The position numbers and the translations under genes were made by a program. The notes beneath the pieces were generated by a model. The model worked only from the letters and a program-made list of their open reading frames with translations. It did no database searches and was not told where the DNA came from. From a virus: a stretch of DNA of 29,240 nt. Position 1 is the stretch's first letter, and each line of letters begins with the position of its first letter. Of this stretch, positions 1 through 9,344 are shown in pieces. The stretch covers positions 1 to 29,240 of IMG/VR virus record IMGVR_UViG_3300021079_000026; one strand, given 5' to 3'.

Positions 1-532
1 CACTTGTTCCTGATGAACCTGAGCTACCGCTTTCTCCGCTTGAGCCAGATGTTCCCGATGAACCTGAGCTACCACTTGTTCCTGATGAACCACTTTCTCC
101 GCTTGAACCACTTGTTCCTGATGAACCTGAGCTACCGCTTTCTCCGCTTGAACCAGATGTTCCCGATGAACCTGAGCTACCACTTGTTCCTGATGAACCA
201 CTTTCTCCGCTTGAACCACTTGTTCCTGATGAACCTGAGCTACCACTTGTTCCTGATGAACCTGAGCTACCGCTTTCTCCGCTTGAGCCAGATGTTCCCG
301 ATGAACCTGAGCTACCACTTGTTCCTGATGAACCACTTTCTCCGCTTGAACCACTTGTTCCTGATGAACCACTTTCTCCGCTTGAACCTGAGCTACCACT
401 AGTTCCTGATGAACCACTTTCTCCGCTTGAACCAGATGTTCCTGATGAACCTGAAGAACCACTTTCTCCGCTTGAGCCAGATGTTCCTGAAGAACCTGAG
501 CTACCGCTTTCTCCGCTTGAACCTGAAGTTCC
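1..532 (-). repeat. Collagen-like Gly-X-Ser coding repeat
   Basis: Imperfect tandem 9-nt units combine into longer 27-45 nt blocks built from cttgttcctgatgaac-like and ctttctccgcttgaac-like pieces. On the minus strand they encode GSS, GTS and GES triplets in mixed order. Synonymous changes (ggt/gga, tca/agc) mark boundaries between otherwise near-identical copies, which suggests growth by block duplication. The repeat continues past the window start, so its full length is unknown. Confidence 0.9.
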
Positions 533-1378
533 ACCTGTTATTGTTACTGTAATATTTCCACTTCCATTGTCTGTTACAGTCGCTCCGTTAAAAGTTATTC
601 CTGAAACAGGATTTACTGTTGTTGTACCATCTCCAACCGATAAGGCTGAACCTGACCCTGAAGTAATACCTGTAATTGATACTATACTACCATCACTATT
701 ATTTAAAGTTAAAGTTGAGCTTCCACTATTATATGTTCCTCCCGTTACTGTTCCTGTAAACCCTGTAATAGTTACAGTTCCTCCATAGTTATCATATAAA
801 CTTAAAGATGTTGTTGCAGAATAATATGTACCACCTGTTATAACAGTATCGTTCATATTTGCAATTTTCCATCTTGCAGTTTCATGAGTTGCTCCACTAA
901 TACCTTCAATAGTTGACCCTGTCCATGCGTTAACAAAAATAGCACCCGCTTCCGTACTATTCTCACAAGTCCAGTTAATACCATCAAAACCTAAGGCTCC
1001 TGAAGTTTGAGCATTGTTCCATAAAGTTACGTAATTATCAATCACATATTGATATGTTGTATCAGCCGAGATAACATATACCATCATACCCAATCTTCTT
1101 CTACCTGAAGAAATCTCATCACTATAAAGTGTTAAAACGTTAGGTATTGAAAATGGTGCATTATAGTTAAATGTTATTGGAATTGAATTTCCTGAATACA
1201 ATACACTACCTTCCGTACCTGGAGGTATTGTATAAATTAAATCTTGATGCGAATAAACTTCCATGTATCCACCAATATTGTATACACTGAAATTTGTTCC
1301 CGTACTGTTATCGAGAGCAACTCCGACCGGTCCTTCGTAGATTGTTCCCGCAATTGGGTTTTGATAGTTAAAGCTCAT
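1..1378 (-). CDS. Collagen-like tail fibre or adhesin protein (C-terminus beyond window)
   Basis: An open frame runs from an ATG at 1378 to the window edge without a stop, giving at least 459 residues; the C-terminus is missing. About 150 N-terminal residues (start MSFNYQNPIAG) match no family I know. A Gly/Thr/Ser-rich beta-type segment follows (GTYNSGSSTLTLNN, NITVTITGGTSG), a style common in phage tail proteins. From 532 to 1 every third residue is Gly and the third triplet position is always Ser in the stretches read, with Ser, Thr or Glu between: a collagen-like Gly-X-Y stalk of about 59 triplets. Such stalks in phage fibres are known to form extended trimers. It is the last gene seen in the tail cluster, 18 nt after the Thr-Pro protein. 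I infer a distal fibre whose receptor-binding tip may lie outside the window. Confidence 0.8.
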   Translation of the reverse strand, partial: MSFNYQNPIAGTIYEGPVGVALDNSTGTNFSVYNIGGYMEVYSHQDLIYTIPPGTEGSVLYSGNSIPITFNYNAPFSIPNVLTLYSDEISSGRRRLGMMVYVISADTTYQYVIDNYVTLWNNAQTSGALGFDGINWTCENSTEAGAIFVNAWTGSTIEGISGATHETARWKIANMNDTVITGGTYYSATTSLSLYDNYGGTVTITGFTGTVTGGTYNSGSSTLTLNNSDGSIVSITGITSGSGSALSVGDGTTTVNPVSGITFNGATVTDNGSGNITVTITGGTSGSSGESGSSGSSGTSGSSGESGSSGSSGTSGSSGESGSSGTSGSSGSSGESGSSGTSGSSGESGSSGTSGSSGSSGTSGSSGESGSSGSSGTSGSSGSSGTSGSSGESGSSGTSGSSGSSGTSGSSGESGSSGSSGTSGSSGESGSSGTSGSSGSSGTSGSSGESGSSGSSGTS

Positions 1379-1396
1379 GTTCTTTTTTTATTTTTT

Positions 1397-3703
1397 TTAT
1401 ATTAAGGTTGTTCCTTTAAAATAAATATTATTTGCCGAAGCATTTATTCTAAATTCAGGCGATGAATATGTCGTATAAACACGGTATGTTCCTGTAGGAA
1501 TTGTTCCACCTGTATATGTCACAGTCAAGTTATAATATGACGAATTCAAATTTCTAGCAATTAATCCGTTTGGATTATTTGCAGTGTTAGTTGAAACTTG
1601 TGTCATAATCTGACCATTAGTTGCGCCTGTTGAAATATACCAAGTATACCAAGCGTTAGTAGGTGTAGTTCCCGCAGGTATTTGAGTCGTTTGGAATAAG
1701 TACGCTGTAATTGGATTACCATACGCATCGACCCCTCCAGTTGTAGGAGAAATTATACCTGTAATAACTGCTGGTGAGTTTATCGACCATCCTGAATAGT
1801 TTAGGTAAGAATTCATTTGTTGGTTGAACGTTACCGCATTCGCTGTTGTTGCACCATTAACAAAGAATCCACGGAATGCTGAACCTTGTGATACCATCCA
1901 ACCGTTAAAGTTAGCGGTTTGTCCTTGTGGTTCAATTGTTAAATACGCAAATAATGGTTGATTAGTTGGTGTTGGCGTAGGAGTAGGAGTTGTTGTTGTC
2001 GTATTAGTTGGTGTATTTGTTGGAGTTACACTAGGTGTATTAGTTGGTGTCTCGCTTGGAGTATTTGTTGGTGTATTAGTTGGTGTCTCGCTTGGAGTAT
2101 TTGTTGGTGTATTAGTTGGAGTTTCAGTATTAGTTGGTGTATTTGTTGGAGTTACAGTTGGTGTATTTGTTGGAGTTTCGCTCGGAGTATTGGTTGGAGT
2201 ATTAGTTGGAGTTTCAGTATTAGTTGGAGTATTAGTTGGTGTTTCGCTCGGAGTATTGGTTGGCGTTTCGCTCGGAGTATTGGTTGGCGTTACGCTAGGC
2301 GTATTTGTTGGTGTCTCTGTGTTAGTTGGTGTGTTTGTTGGCGTTTGTGTTGGAGTTTCTGTTTGAGACGCAGTAATAGAAGGAGTTGGTGTTTGCGTTT
2401 CAGTCGCTGTTGGAGTTTGACCAGCAGTTGCACTTGGTGTTGGTGTTTGTGTCTGAGTTGGTGTGTTTGTTGGCGTTTGTGTTGGAGTATTTGTTGGTGT
2501 ATCACTTGGTGTATTAGTTGGAGTTTCAGTATTAGTTGGAGTATTTGTTGGAGTTACAGTTGGAGTATTTGTTGGAGTTTCGCTCGGAGTATTAGTTGGT
2601 GTATCACTTGGTGTATTAGTAGGCGTTGCGGTTAATGTTGTTGTAGTTGTCGGTGTTTGTGTAGGAGTTTCAGTTGGTGTATTAGTTGGAGTATCACTTG
2701 GAGTATTTGTCGGTGTTTGTGTAGGAGTTTCAGTTTGAGACGCAGTAATAGATGGTGTAGGTGTTTGAGACGATGTTGCAGTTGGTGTTAATCCTATAGT
2801 CACACTTGGAGTTGGTGTATTAGTTGGTGTAGGAGTAGTTGTTGGAGTCTCTGTTTGTGTTGGCGTATTTGATGAAGTATTTGTTGGAGTTTGTGTTATT
2901 GTTTGAGTTGGTGTATTAGTTGGTGTTTGTGTTTGAGTTATAGTATTAGTTGGTGTTTGTGTCTGAGTTGGAGTACTAGTTGGTGTTGTAACTGCAGATG
3001 TTGCCGTTAACGTAGGAGTCGGTGTTTTAGTGTTTGTAACAGTTGGCGTTGGTGTTGATGTAGGTGTCTCTGTTACCGATGGTGTTGGAGTTGGCGTTAC
3101 ATTAAAGTCTGTTGCTCCTGATTCAGGTACAAAGTCATAAATTGTACTTCCATCAACAGTTGCACTAAATCCTGATAGTTGGGCTGTTTGAGATAAATCA
3201 ACATAAAGACCATCAATATATGTTTGAGTAAATCCTGAAATGGTTCCACTTGGAATTGTCACCGTAACACTTTGAGTTATTGGACTTCCTGTTGTTGTTT
3301 GTAATGTTGAGGTAAAGAATACATTTACATCAATATCAGTTGTGTAAGTTGCAGTTGCCGAATAACCCGCTCCAATAGAACCTGAGAAGAAAAATCCATC
3401 GACAATGATTATGTTTTCTATTAAAGCACTCGTTGGTGTAGGTGTTGGAGTTTTTGTTGGAGTTGGTGTTGGTGTTGTCACACAACCTAAAGGAACTACC
3501 ACTCCATTGAACATATCTGTTCTTGTATAACCTGAACCAAATAAAGATGCATCAACATAAATGCTGAATGGACCTAACGCGTTTGAGTTAGAAGCTAATC
3601 TTACGATGTATGTTGTACATGTAGTTGCACTTTGTTGTTGTATTACCTCAGTATCATTACAACCAGCTGCATTATTTACGACTTTTATATTATAAAGTGC
3701 CAT
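1397..3703 (-). CDS. Thr-Pro repeat stalk protein, putative tail fibre or adhesin (768 aa)
   Basis: ATG at 3703, TAA at 1397. Residues 1-75 form a small domain with the segment [12 protein letters not shown], followed by a short Thr-Pro linker (about 76-92) and a second globular domain of about 110 residues. Then comes a very long Thr-Pro stalk (about residues 203-579) made of [14 protein letters not shown] and TPTQTPT units, and a C-terminal domain of about 190 residues ending GTTLI. This globular-stalk-globular layout suits an extended surface or fibre protein with a spacer. Pro at every second position would favour a stiff, extended chain, and Thr could carry O-glycans; neither is shown by the sequence. 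There is no obvious signal peptide or membrane segment. It lies between the 128-aa Cys-rich gene and the collagen-like gene. Role inferred from architecture and position only. Confidence 0.8.
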   Translation of the reverse strand: MALYNIKVVNNAAGCNDTEVIQQQSATTCTTYIVRLASNSNALGPFSIYVDASLFGSGYTRTDMFNGVVVPLGCVTTPTPTPTKTPTPTPTSALIENIIIVDGFFFSGSIGAGYSATATYTTDIDVNVFFTSTLQTTTGSPITQSVTVTIPSGTISGFTQTYIDGLYVDLSQTAQLSGFSATVDGSTIYDFVPESGATDFNVTPTPTPSVTETPTSTPTPTVTNTKTPTPTLTATSAVTTPTSTPTQTQTPTNTITQTQTPTNTPTQTITQTPTNTSSNTPTQTETPTTTPTPTNTPTPSVTIGLTPTATSSQTPTPSITASQTETPTQTPTNTPSDTPTNTPTETPTQTPTTTTTLTATPTNTPSDTPTNTPSETPTNTPTVTPTNTPTNTETPTNTPSDTPTNTPTQTPTNTPTQTQTPTPSATAGQTPTATETQTPTPSITASQTETPTQTPTNTPTNTETPTNTPSVTPTNTPSETPTNTPSETPTNTPTNTETPTNTPTNTPSETPTNTPTVTPTNTPTNTETPTNTPTNTPSETPTNTPTNTPSETPTNTPSVTPTNTPTNTTTTTPTPTPTPTNQPLFAYLTIEPQGQTANFNGWMVSQGSAFRGFFVNGATTANAVTFNQQMNSYLNYSGWSINSPAVITGIISPTTGGVDAYGNPITAYLFQTTQIPAGTTPTNAWYTWYISTGATNGQIMTQVSTNTANNPNGLIARNLNSSYYNLTVTYTGGTIPTGTYRVYTTYSSPEFRINASANNIYFKGTTLI
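1966..3097 (-). repeat. Thr-Pro coding repeat array
   Basis: About 1.1 kb of low-complexity DNA built from gttggtgtat, gttggagttt and similar 9-12 nt units that join into 18-60 nt blocks. Several longer blocks recur almost exactly, for instance around 2040-2110 and 2580-2700. All units keep the reading frame, encoding Thr-Pro with Thr, Asn, Ser, Gln, Glu or Val between. Long + strand frames across it (for example 1958-2635) are by-products of the repeat. Confidence 0.9.
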
Positions 3704-3826
3704 CCGCGGATTTTATTTAATAAATACCGCAACTATTCTAATTCCTTACTGATAAACTTAAAAAAATTAAAATGAATTATTTTTTAATATTATTTATTAG
3801 CAAATTGGGTATGATATGTTTAAAGG
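3704..3826 (-). other. 123-nt intergenic leader with hairpin before the Thr-Pro gene
   Basis: This gap is long for such a tightly packed cluster. It is very AT-rich. The part next to the downstream gene carries an inverted repeat (gcggatttt at 3706-3714 against aaataccgc at 3722-3730): four GC pairs, then AT pairs with one bulge. The arm ends two bases from the ATG at 3703, so the folded RNA would cover the ribosome entry site. It could be a regulatory leader or a weak terminator; no promoter is clear. Confidence 0.4.
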
Positions 3827-4213
3827 CTAAATAAAACAACTTGGGTCATCAATTTTTATTGAATTAATAAAACAACTTGGGTCAGCTAAAGTAACTCCAA
3901 AAGTACAAGAAGAGTCTTGAATATTAATATCAACGGTACAATTAGCCATTTCAATAGTAATTTGAAATGTGCAACCAAAAGTACAATCCAATATTTTGAA
4001 TATTGAACAATTATTGGCATCAACCAATGTCAACATTATTTGAGGAGCAGTGTTAAAGATTGAAGGAATAACAGTATTATAATAAACTGTAGGTGGAACT
4101 GCAGAACTTATTGTACCAATCAAAGTTTGATAGTTACCGTAAACATCCGATATGTAAACACTAAACGGATATGCCGTACTTCCTGATATGTCTGTAATTC
4201 TTACCTGCGTCAT
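3827..4213 (-). CDS. Cys-rich 128-aa protein of the tail adhesin cluster, function unknown
   Basis: I place the start at the ATG at 4213, which overlaps the TGA of the upstream SprB-repeat gene as ATGA; a GTG at 4222 in the same frame is less likely. Stop TAG at 3827. The N-terminal half (MTQVRITDISG, then PFSVYISDVYGN) reads as a beta-rich domain and loosely resembles the GPFSIYVD segment at the start of the next gene. The C-terminal half is a string of short Cys-containing strands (CTFG twice, SSCTFG, DPSCFI twice). I recognise no family. Stop/start overlap suggests translational coupling with the SprB-repeat protein, and I infer a partner or accessory virion protein. Confidence 0.7.
   Translation of the reverse strand: MTQVRITDISGSTAYPFSVYISDVYGNYQTLIGTISSAVPPTVYYNTVIPSIFNTAPQIMLTLVDANNCSIFKILDCTFGCTFQITIEMANCTVDINIQDSSCTFGVTLADPSCFINSIKIDDPSCFI
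3830..3884 (-). repeat. 19-bp direct repeat at the 3' end of the 128-aa gene
   Basis: The 19-mer aataaaacaacttgggtca occurs at 3830-3848 and again at 3866-3884, a 36-bp period. Each copy encodes DPSCFI; the last copy runs directly into the stop. This looks like a recent in-frame duplication that lengthened the protein by 12 residues. Confidence 0.8.
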
Positions 4214-6342
4214 GTTAAACACATTATATCGTAGACAATATTTAATTTAATAATTATTTCTTGTCCGTTTAATGAAAAATTGCTATTACTTGTTTGTATT
4301 GTTATTTGGTTATTCAGTTGGTCAATAATAACACCACTAACACCATTAATTCCTAACAATATTGTTCTGATTGTATTATACCATAAATTATCACTTGGTC
4401 CAACATTCAATGTTGTTGCCGTAAAGAATGGTACGCTTACTGAAGTTCCTAATGGGTTAACAAGAACTTGGGCTGTATATATCGCTGTAATCAAATTACA
4501 ATTTGTGTTACCTGATGTAAGGTCAGCGAAACCTTCATTCATCATTTGAAGTAATCCATATTTTGTTGGTGATTGTACTTGGAATAATTCTGCTCCCATT
4601 GCATAACTTTCATAAGAAACATATGATGTTGCACAATTTATTGAAGTTGTTCTTCTCAATGTACATCCTGTTGAATCTGTTATAACAACACTATATGTTC
4701 CGGCAGTTAATGCTGAAACTTGTATTTGTTGTGGATTACCTGAAACATTATTTGACCATTGATATGTAAATGGTGGAGTTCCTGACGTTATGAATGCTGT
4801 TATAGTTCCACTTGTACCTCCACCACAAGAAGTACTATAAAGTGAGTAATCAAGTTGTGGACTTGACGCAACATATACATTTGTAGTTTGAGTACAACCT
4901 GTTGCGTCATTAACTGTAATAATATGTTGTCCTGAAGCAACATTTGAGAATGTTACTGCAGTTAAAGTTGTATCTATAAAGTTAGTTACTCCGTCTAAAG
5001 AAAAATCAAATGGTTCTGTTCCACCTGATGTTCTGGTAACCGTAATTTTTCCATTTCTTTGATTACATGATGTTCCTACAACACTTGTTGAAATTGTGAA
5101 TGTATTTTCTGCATATATCGTTTTTTCATCTATGTAACTACAACCTGAAGAATCACTTACTGCAACAGTATAGGTTCCTGTTGTTAATTTTGGAAAAATA
5201 ATACTTGTTTGAGAATTAGTAATTGCACTTGTACTACCATCGGGTCTAACTAATGTATATGTATATGGTAATGTTCCACCAATCACTGTTATTTGAATAG
5301 AACCATCGGTACTTGAGCATGTTGAATTTAGGGCATTAACTGAAACACTTGAAATTCCTTGTGGTGTTTGTAATGTTGTTCCAGCATTAAGAGTACAAAA
5401 TCCTGCATCTGTAACTAAAAAATTATATTGACCAGCTGTTAAATTACTAATTGTATATTGTTGAGAATATGATATTAAAACATCTCCTGTTGATGCAGAA
5501 TAATAATATGGTGCAGTTCCTCCTGTAATAATAAGAGTAATACTTCCATTTTGTTGTAAACAGCTTGGTGTTGTTGCGGTAAATGAACCAAATCCAATTG
5601 GGTCTACTCTTGTTACCTCAGCAGAATGAGTTACTTGGCAATTTTTAGAATCGGTAATTTGGACAGAATAAGACCCAACAGTCAACCCTGTAATTGTGCT
5701 ACCCGTTGTCCCATTACTCCAAAGATAAGTGTAAGGTGAAACTCCTGTCATACCTGTAACCATTACTTTACCTATAGGAGTACCTCCGCAACTTGAGTTT
5801 GGCACCGCATATAATCCAAAATCAAATGGTGGCGAACTTTCAATAATAAAACTTTCACTTCTACCCGTACAACCACCCAAATCTTGAGCAACCATGTAAT
5901 AAGTTGATGCAGATAAATTACTAAACACAACATTTGATACGTTTGTGACTGCAGAACTTATTAAATTATTAGAATTATTATATAAATAATAATTTGTTGA
6001 AGAATAATCTGATGTTGATGTCCCTGTAACCGCCCCATTATTAAGTTCACAAGTTGTATTAGTAATTCCAATAACACTGGCACAAACTCCGTCTGAAACA
6101 GGAATATTAATATAAAATTGTAAGTTAGTTGGTATTGTTGAATCATTAACTCTAACAACATACGTGTTAGGTACTAAACCACTCCTATATGATGATAAAA
6201 CTGCTTGGTCTTCTCCTAAATCAGGAGCTGTCCATTCAATGGTATATGGTGCGGTTCCTCCTGTAGGAATTAAATTAATTGCACCGACACCTACCGATTG
6301 ACAATCTCCAGTTATCTGTAATATGTAATTAAACGCTGCCAT
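4210..6342 (-). CDS. SprB-repeat tail protein, putative adhesin (710 aa)
   Basis: ATG at 6342 overlaps the stop of the upstream gene (TAATG). The first 570 residues hold about seven repeats of 70-80 residues with the SprB-repeat signature: a Cys near the start, then NG.I or similar, GGT.PY.Y.WS, a turn, LT.G.Y.V.ITDS and a closing GC. Clear examples contain SPYTYLWSNGTTG, TAPYYYSASTG, TLPYTYTLVRPDG and PPFTYQWSNN. SprB is the large mobile cell-surface adhesin of gliding Flavobacterium, and the repeat family is mostly found in Bacteroidota surface proteins. The last 130 residues form a different domain (LWYNTIRTILL ... YDIMCLT) that resembles the end of the upstream 1000-aa protein. No signal peptide is present, which fits a virion protein rather than a secreted one. 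Host binding is an inference. Confidence 0.85.
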   Translation of the reverse strand: MAAFNYILQITGDCQSVGVGAINLIPTGGTAPYTIEWTAPDLGEDQAVLSSYRSGLVPNTYVVRVNDSTIPTNLQFYINIPVSDGVCASVIGITNTTCELNNGAVTGTSTSDYSSTNYYLYNNSNNLISSAVTNVSNVVFSNLSASTYYMVAQDLGGCTGRSESFIIESSPPFDFGLYAVPNSSCGGTPIGKVMVTGMTGVSPYTYLWSNGTTGSTITGLTVGSYSVQITDSKNCQVTHSAEVTRVDPIGFGSFTATTPSCLQQNGSITLIITGGTAPYYYSASTGDVLISYSQQYTISNLTAGQYNFLVTDAGFCTLNAGTTLQTPQGISSVSVNALNSTCSSTDGSIQITVIGGTLPYTYTLVRPDGSTSAITNSQTSIIFPKLTTGTYTVAVSDSSGCSYIDEKTIYAENTFTISTSVVGTSCNQRNGKITVTRTSGGTEPFDFSLDGVTNFIDTTLTAVTFSNVASGQHIITVNDATGCTQTTNVYVASSPQLDYSLYSTSCGGGTSGTITAFITSGTPPFTYQWSNNVSGNPQQIQVSALTAGTYSVVITDSTGCTLRRTTSINCATSYVSYESYAMGAELFQVQSPTKYGLLQMMNEGFADLTSGNTNCNLITAIYTAQVLVNPLGTSVSVPFFTATTLNVGPSDNLWYNTIRTILLGINGVSGVIIDQLNNQITIQTSNSNFSLNGQEIIIKLNIVYDIMCLT

Positions 6343-9300
6343 TAATTTGTGTTACAATTTATATCTATCATTATACCTGCATTTAAACTCACTAATTCAT
6401 TTAAATTTTTTGGTTCACAAGTTAAACTTGTAATTCTTAAGTTATTTCCATTAAGGAAATAAGTAAACCCATAATCATATAACTTTGGAAGAGATTCAAT
6501 TAATGCATTTCTCCATTGTCTATTTGTTGGTACATCGGTACTTCCATATCCTACATAAAATAATGTATTAATTATTGTATCAGTTCCAATAGTTAAATTA
6601 ACATACCAATCTGATTGAATAGAATCTGCAATACATTGTGTTGGTGATAAGTTATTTTGAACTAATAAAGCAGTAACTCTATTATTTAATATTGCACTAA
6701 AATTAGAAACATTCGCATCTCCATTTAGCCAAGGGTATATATAAAAATCAGCATACTCGGTTGCACAGTTATATTGGAATATATTTCCAATAATATAACA
6801 AGGGTCTATTGGTACAGGAATAAATTGACATCCTCTTTGTCTTCTATAAACAAACTTTTGTTTTTGTAATATGGAGTTCTCATATCTAATACCTCCATTC
6901 CAAATTGTTGTGGCAGGAACCATTTGCTCTACCAACTTCAACCAATAAGGTCCAATTCCTTCAACGTAATCAATTAATTTTTGATATGTGTATTTGTTAT
7001 TAGGTACCCCCACTGTTTCTTCAGATTGAATATATTTCCACCAAAGTGATTGTAACGTTGGATATCCTCCTGTTTTACCGTCACTGATATATTGTCTGTT
7101 TCTTGTGTTAATCATATTCTGCCAAAAAGTTTGAGAGAATTCAAAGAATGTTTTCTTCTTTGGTTGTGGGTCAACAAAAGTCCAGTCAACACCACCTGGA
7201 ACAGGATATCCAACAGTTAAACCTGATTCGGGAATAGGATAGTCATATTTAACTGATGAGTCCCAAATACCATAAACTAATCCTTGTCCAGGATTCATAA
7301 AGATATCTGTAATCTTAACATTTAATACCAGTTTTTCATTATCAACAAAATAATAAGCATTGTAATCACCTTGAGTTGATACTCTTATTTTAGTATCATC
7401 TTTTAACCAAGATTTATTATTATCAACTATTTTACTTAATTTAAATCCTTCCGTCATATAAGGGAAATCTCTAAATCTATTCAAATATGTTTGTCCATAA
7501 GTGAATGGTAAAAGTTGAGTTTGTATATCATAGTTTTGTCCTGTATAGACATTCCCATTAACTTGAACATTATCAGGGCTTCTATGTTGTGGTGTTGATT
7601 CATACCAACCAGATCCTATTTGGAAAAAGAATTTCTCAGTATCAATTGGTGCTCTTGGATACCCTTCAAGATCCATAGGATATTCTTCTAATCGTATATT
7701 AGTATCTTCATATATTGAACTTGATGTAAATGCGGTAAATGTTTGTCCTTTTACTTTGTAAGTATCTCCGGGGATATATGCTGGTGAAGTATTAACATAT
7801 GTTCCTCCTGATATTTGAGCAAATTGTGTATAGAACTGGTCAAGATTTATTTTTTGGTCAGCCAAATAGATATGTTCATTATATTCAATTAAAGAATCTG
7901 GTGCTCCAATCAATCTCATAATAAATTCAACTGACCTTCTTGTTCCTTTTGATTTAAACAAATAGGCAGCATTTAAAATAAGATTTCTATAAAAATTATA
8001 ATTTATTTCTGTTGGAGTAAGTGCTCTAGCATAACCTGGATATGTTGGTGTATTTGTATTACCAAAAATAGACCCTAAAAAGTCTTCATTAGTTATAGGT
8101 GAAAAATTAGAAGTCCATCCTAATGTTTGGGCTAAATTAACTAATAGTTGTGAAGGAATATCATTCTCAGGATTATAATTTACTGAGTTCATATAAGCCA
8201 ACGCATCAATAAATTGTTTTACTTGGTCAAAACTTCTACCATATATTTGTAAGACCTTTTCAACTTTTCTACCGAGTGTATCAAAATCTTTTAGTGAATC
8301 ACTTACCAAGAATCTTGAAATTAAATTTGTTTTAAACTCATCCAAATTAATAGCAATTACCTGTAATTGTTCTAAGTAACTATCAAAATTAAATGACCTA
8401 ATATCTAAATTCCATAAACCATCTTTTGGCCATGTAACTTGTTCATTATTGGTATAATATTGACCCGCTTCATTTTGTTGTGGTACTTGGAATACTGCAG
8501 TATATTCAGGTCTAACCAATCTATTGATTAAGAATTTCTCTACTTCATCAAAACTTTCAGAAAATACTTTATCAACAATAAAATCATTTGGTCTAATTAG
8601 ATAATTTAAATTGACTTCAGTATTTCCTGTCCCAAATGGTGCACCCTGAACATAAAATTCTAAATAACCACTTGTAAGACTTACCGATGGAGAAAATCCA
8701 AGTATTTTAAATATATTATTTTCACCTTGGTCATTTGTAAATGCAATACAATAATCAAGATACGTATCATACAAATTTCTATATGGAGATACAGTAATTT
8801 CTCTCGCACTTAAGTTAGTTGAAGCACTATATGAATAATCAATATCAAATGGATTATTAAACCTATCAACATTTACTTTAAAATTAGTTTCATTCTGAAC
8901 AGAATTATATGATATATTATAAGCCGTTGATGCAGTAACAAATGACATGTTATTAAACATCACATCAATTGCCGCAGGGAAATAATTTATAATATGAAGT
9001 ACAGAAACACTAAATCTTTTAGATAGAGCTCCATACAATGAGAAATTAAGAACTTGAGAAACATCATAATTTGGATAGACTCTAAATTGAGTTGCCATAA
9101 TACGTCTGCTTTCCGTCAAATCCTCAATATTCATACTATCAAGAGTCATCGGTTCAGAGAACGCACCTACATTAAATTTTCTATTAACTTTTTCAGTTAC
9201 TCCTGTAGTAAATTCAAAATTACCTTGCGTAAGACCTCCCCCTTGCACGGTTTGTAACCCCACAATATTATCAGAGAAAGTCGCCGCACCACTACCAGGT

Positions 9301-9344
9301 ACTGGCGGATAAAAATATTTTGTACTTTTTATCGTTGTTGCCAT
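6342..9344 (-). CDS. Large baseplate/tail structural protein with gpI-like motif (1000 aa)
   Basis: ATG at 9344 overlaps the preceding stop (TAATG). No whole-length match is recognised. Around residues 440-485 the segment NLILNAAYLFKSKGTRRSVE, followed by FIMRLIGAP, resembles the KGT...L.RLLG motif of P2 gpI-type tail proteins, which sit in the baseplate wedge; this is a motif-level similarity only. The rest is rich in Tyr, Asn and Phe with many short strands. The last 100 residues (from CIADSIQSDWYVN to IMIDINCN) look related to the C-terminus of the next gene product. It sits between the baseplate gene chain and the adhesin genes, so a wedge or fibre-attachment role is plausible. T4 gp7, gp8 and gp10 are possible functional counterparts, but I cannot choose between them. 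Confidence 0.75.
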   Translation of the reverse strand: MATTIKSTKYFYPPVPGSGAATFSDNIVGLQTVQGGGLTQGNFEFTTGVTEKVNRKFNVGAFSEPMTLDSMNIEDLTESRRIMATQFRVYPNYDVSQVLNFSLYGALSKRFSVSVLHIINYFPAAIDVMFNNMSFVTASTAYNISYNSVQNETNFKVNVDRFNNPFDIDYSYSASTNLSAREITVSPYRNLYDTYLDYCIAFTNDQGENNIFKILGFSPSVSLTSGYLEFYVQGAPFGTGNTEVNLNYLIRPNDFIVDKVFSESFDEVEKFLINRLVRPEYTAVFQVPQQNEAGQYYTNNEQVTWPKDGLWNLDIRSFNFDSYLEQLQVIAINLDEFKTNLISRFLVSDSLKDFDTLGRKVEKVLQIYGRSFDQVKQFIDALAYMNSVNYNPENDIPSQLLVNLAQTLGWTSNFSPITNEDFLGSIFGNTNTPTYPGYARALTPTEINYNFYRNLILNAAYLFKSKGTRRSVEFIMRLIGAPDSLIEYNEHIYLADQKINLDQFYTQFAQISGGTYVNTSPAYIPGDTYKVKGQTFTAFTSSSIYEDTNIRLEEYPMDLEGYPRAPIDTEKFFFQIGSGWYESTPQHRSPDNVQVNGNVYTGQNYDIQTQLLPFTYGQTYLNRFRDFPYMTEGFKLSKIVDNNKSWLKDDTKIRVSTQGDYNAYYFVDNEKLVLNVKITDIFMNPGQGLVYGIWDSSVKYDYPIPESGLTVGYPVPGGVDWTFVDPQPKKKTFFEFSQTFWQNMINTRNRQYISDGKTGGYPTLQSLWWKYIQSEETVGVPNNKYTYQKLIDYVEGIGPYWLKLVEQMVPATTIWNGGIRYENSILQKQKFVYRRQRGCQFIPVPIDPCYIIGNIFQYNCATEYADFYIYPWLNGDANVSNFSAILNNRVTALLVQNNLSPTQCIADSIQSDWYVNLTIGTDTIINTLFYVGYGSTDVPTNRQWRNALIESLPKLYDYGFTYFLNGNNLRITSLTCEPKNLNELVSLNAGIMIDINCNTN

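Noticed and set aside
4-402. Plus-strand frame of 132 codons (MFLMNLSYRF-type repeats)
   Set aside because: It is the mirror of the collagen-like repeat, whose minus-strand frame gives Gly at every third position and continues into a normal protein.
1958-2738. Plus-strand frames rich in Trp/Cys or Val/Gly across the Thr-Pro array
   Set aside because: They exist only because the repeat keeps several frames open; the minus-strand frame has globular domains on both sides.
1-3100. CRISPR-like arrays
   Set aside because: The repeats are direct, coding, variable in unit length and without unique spacers of constant size.
4214-4222. GTG start giving a 131-aa version of the Cys-rich protein
   Set aside because: The ATG at 4213 forms a standard ATGA overlap with the upstream stop and needs no alternative start codon.
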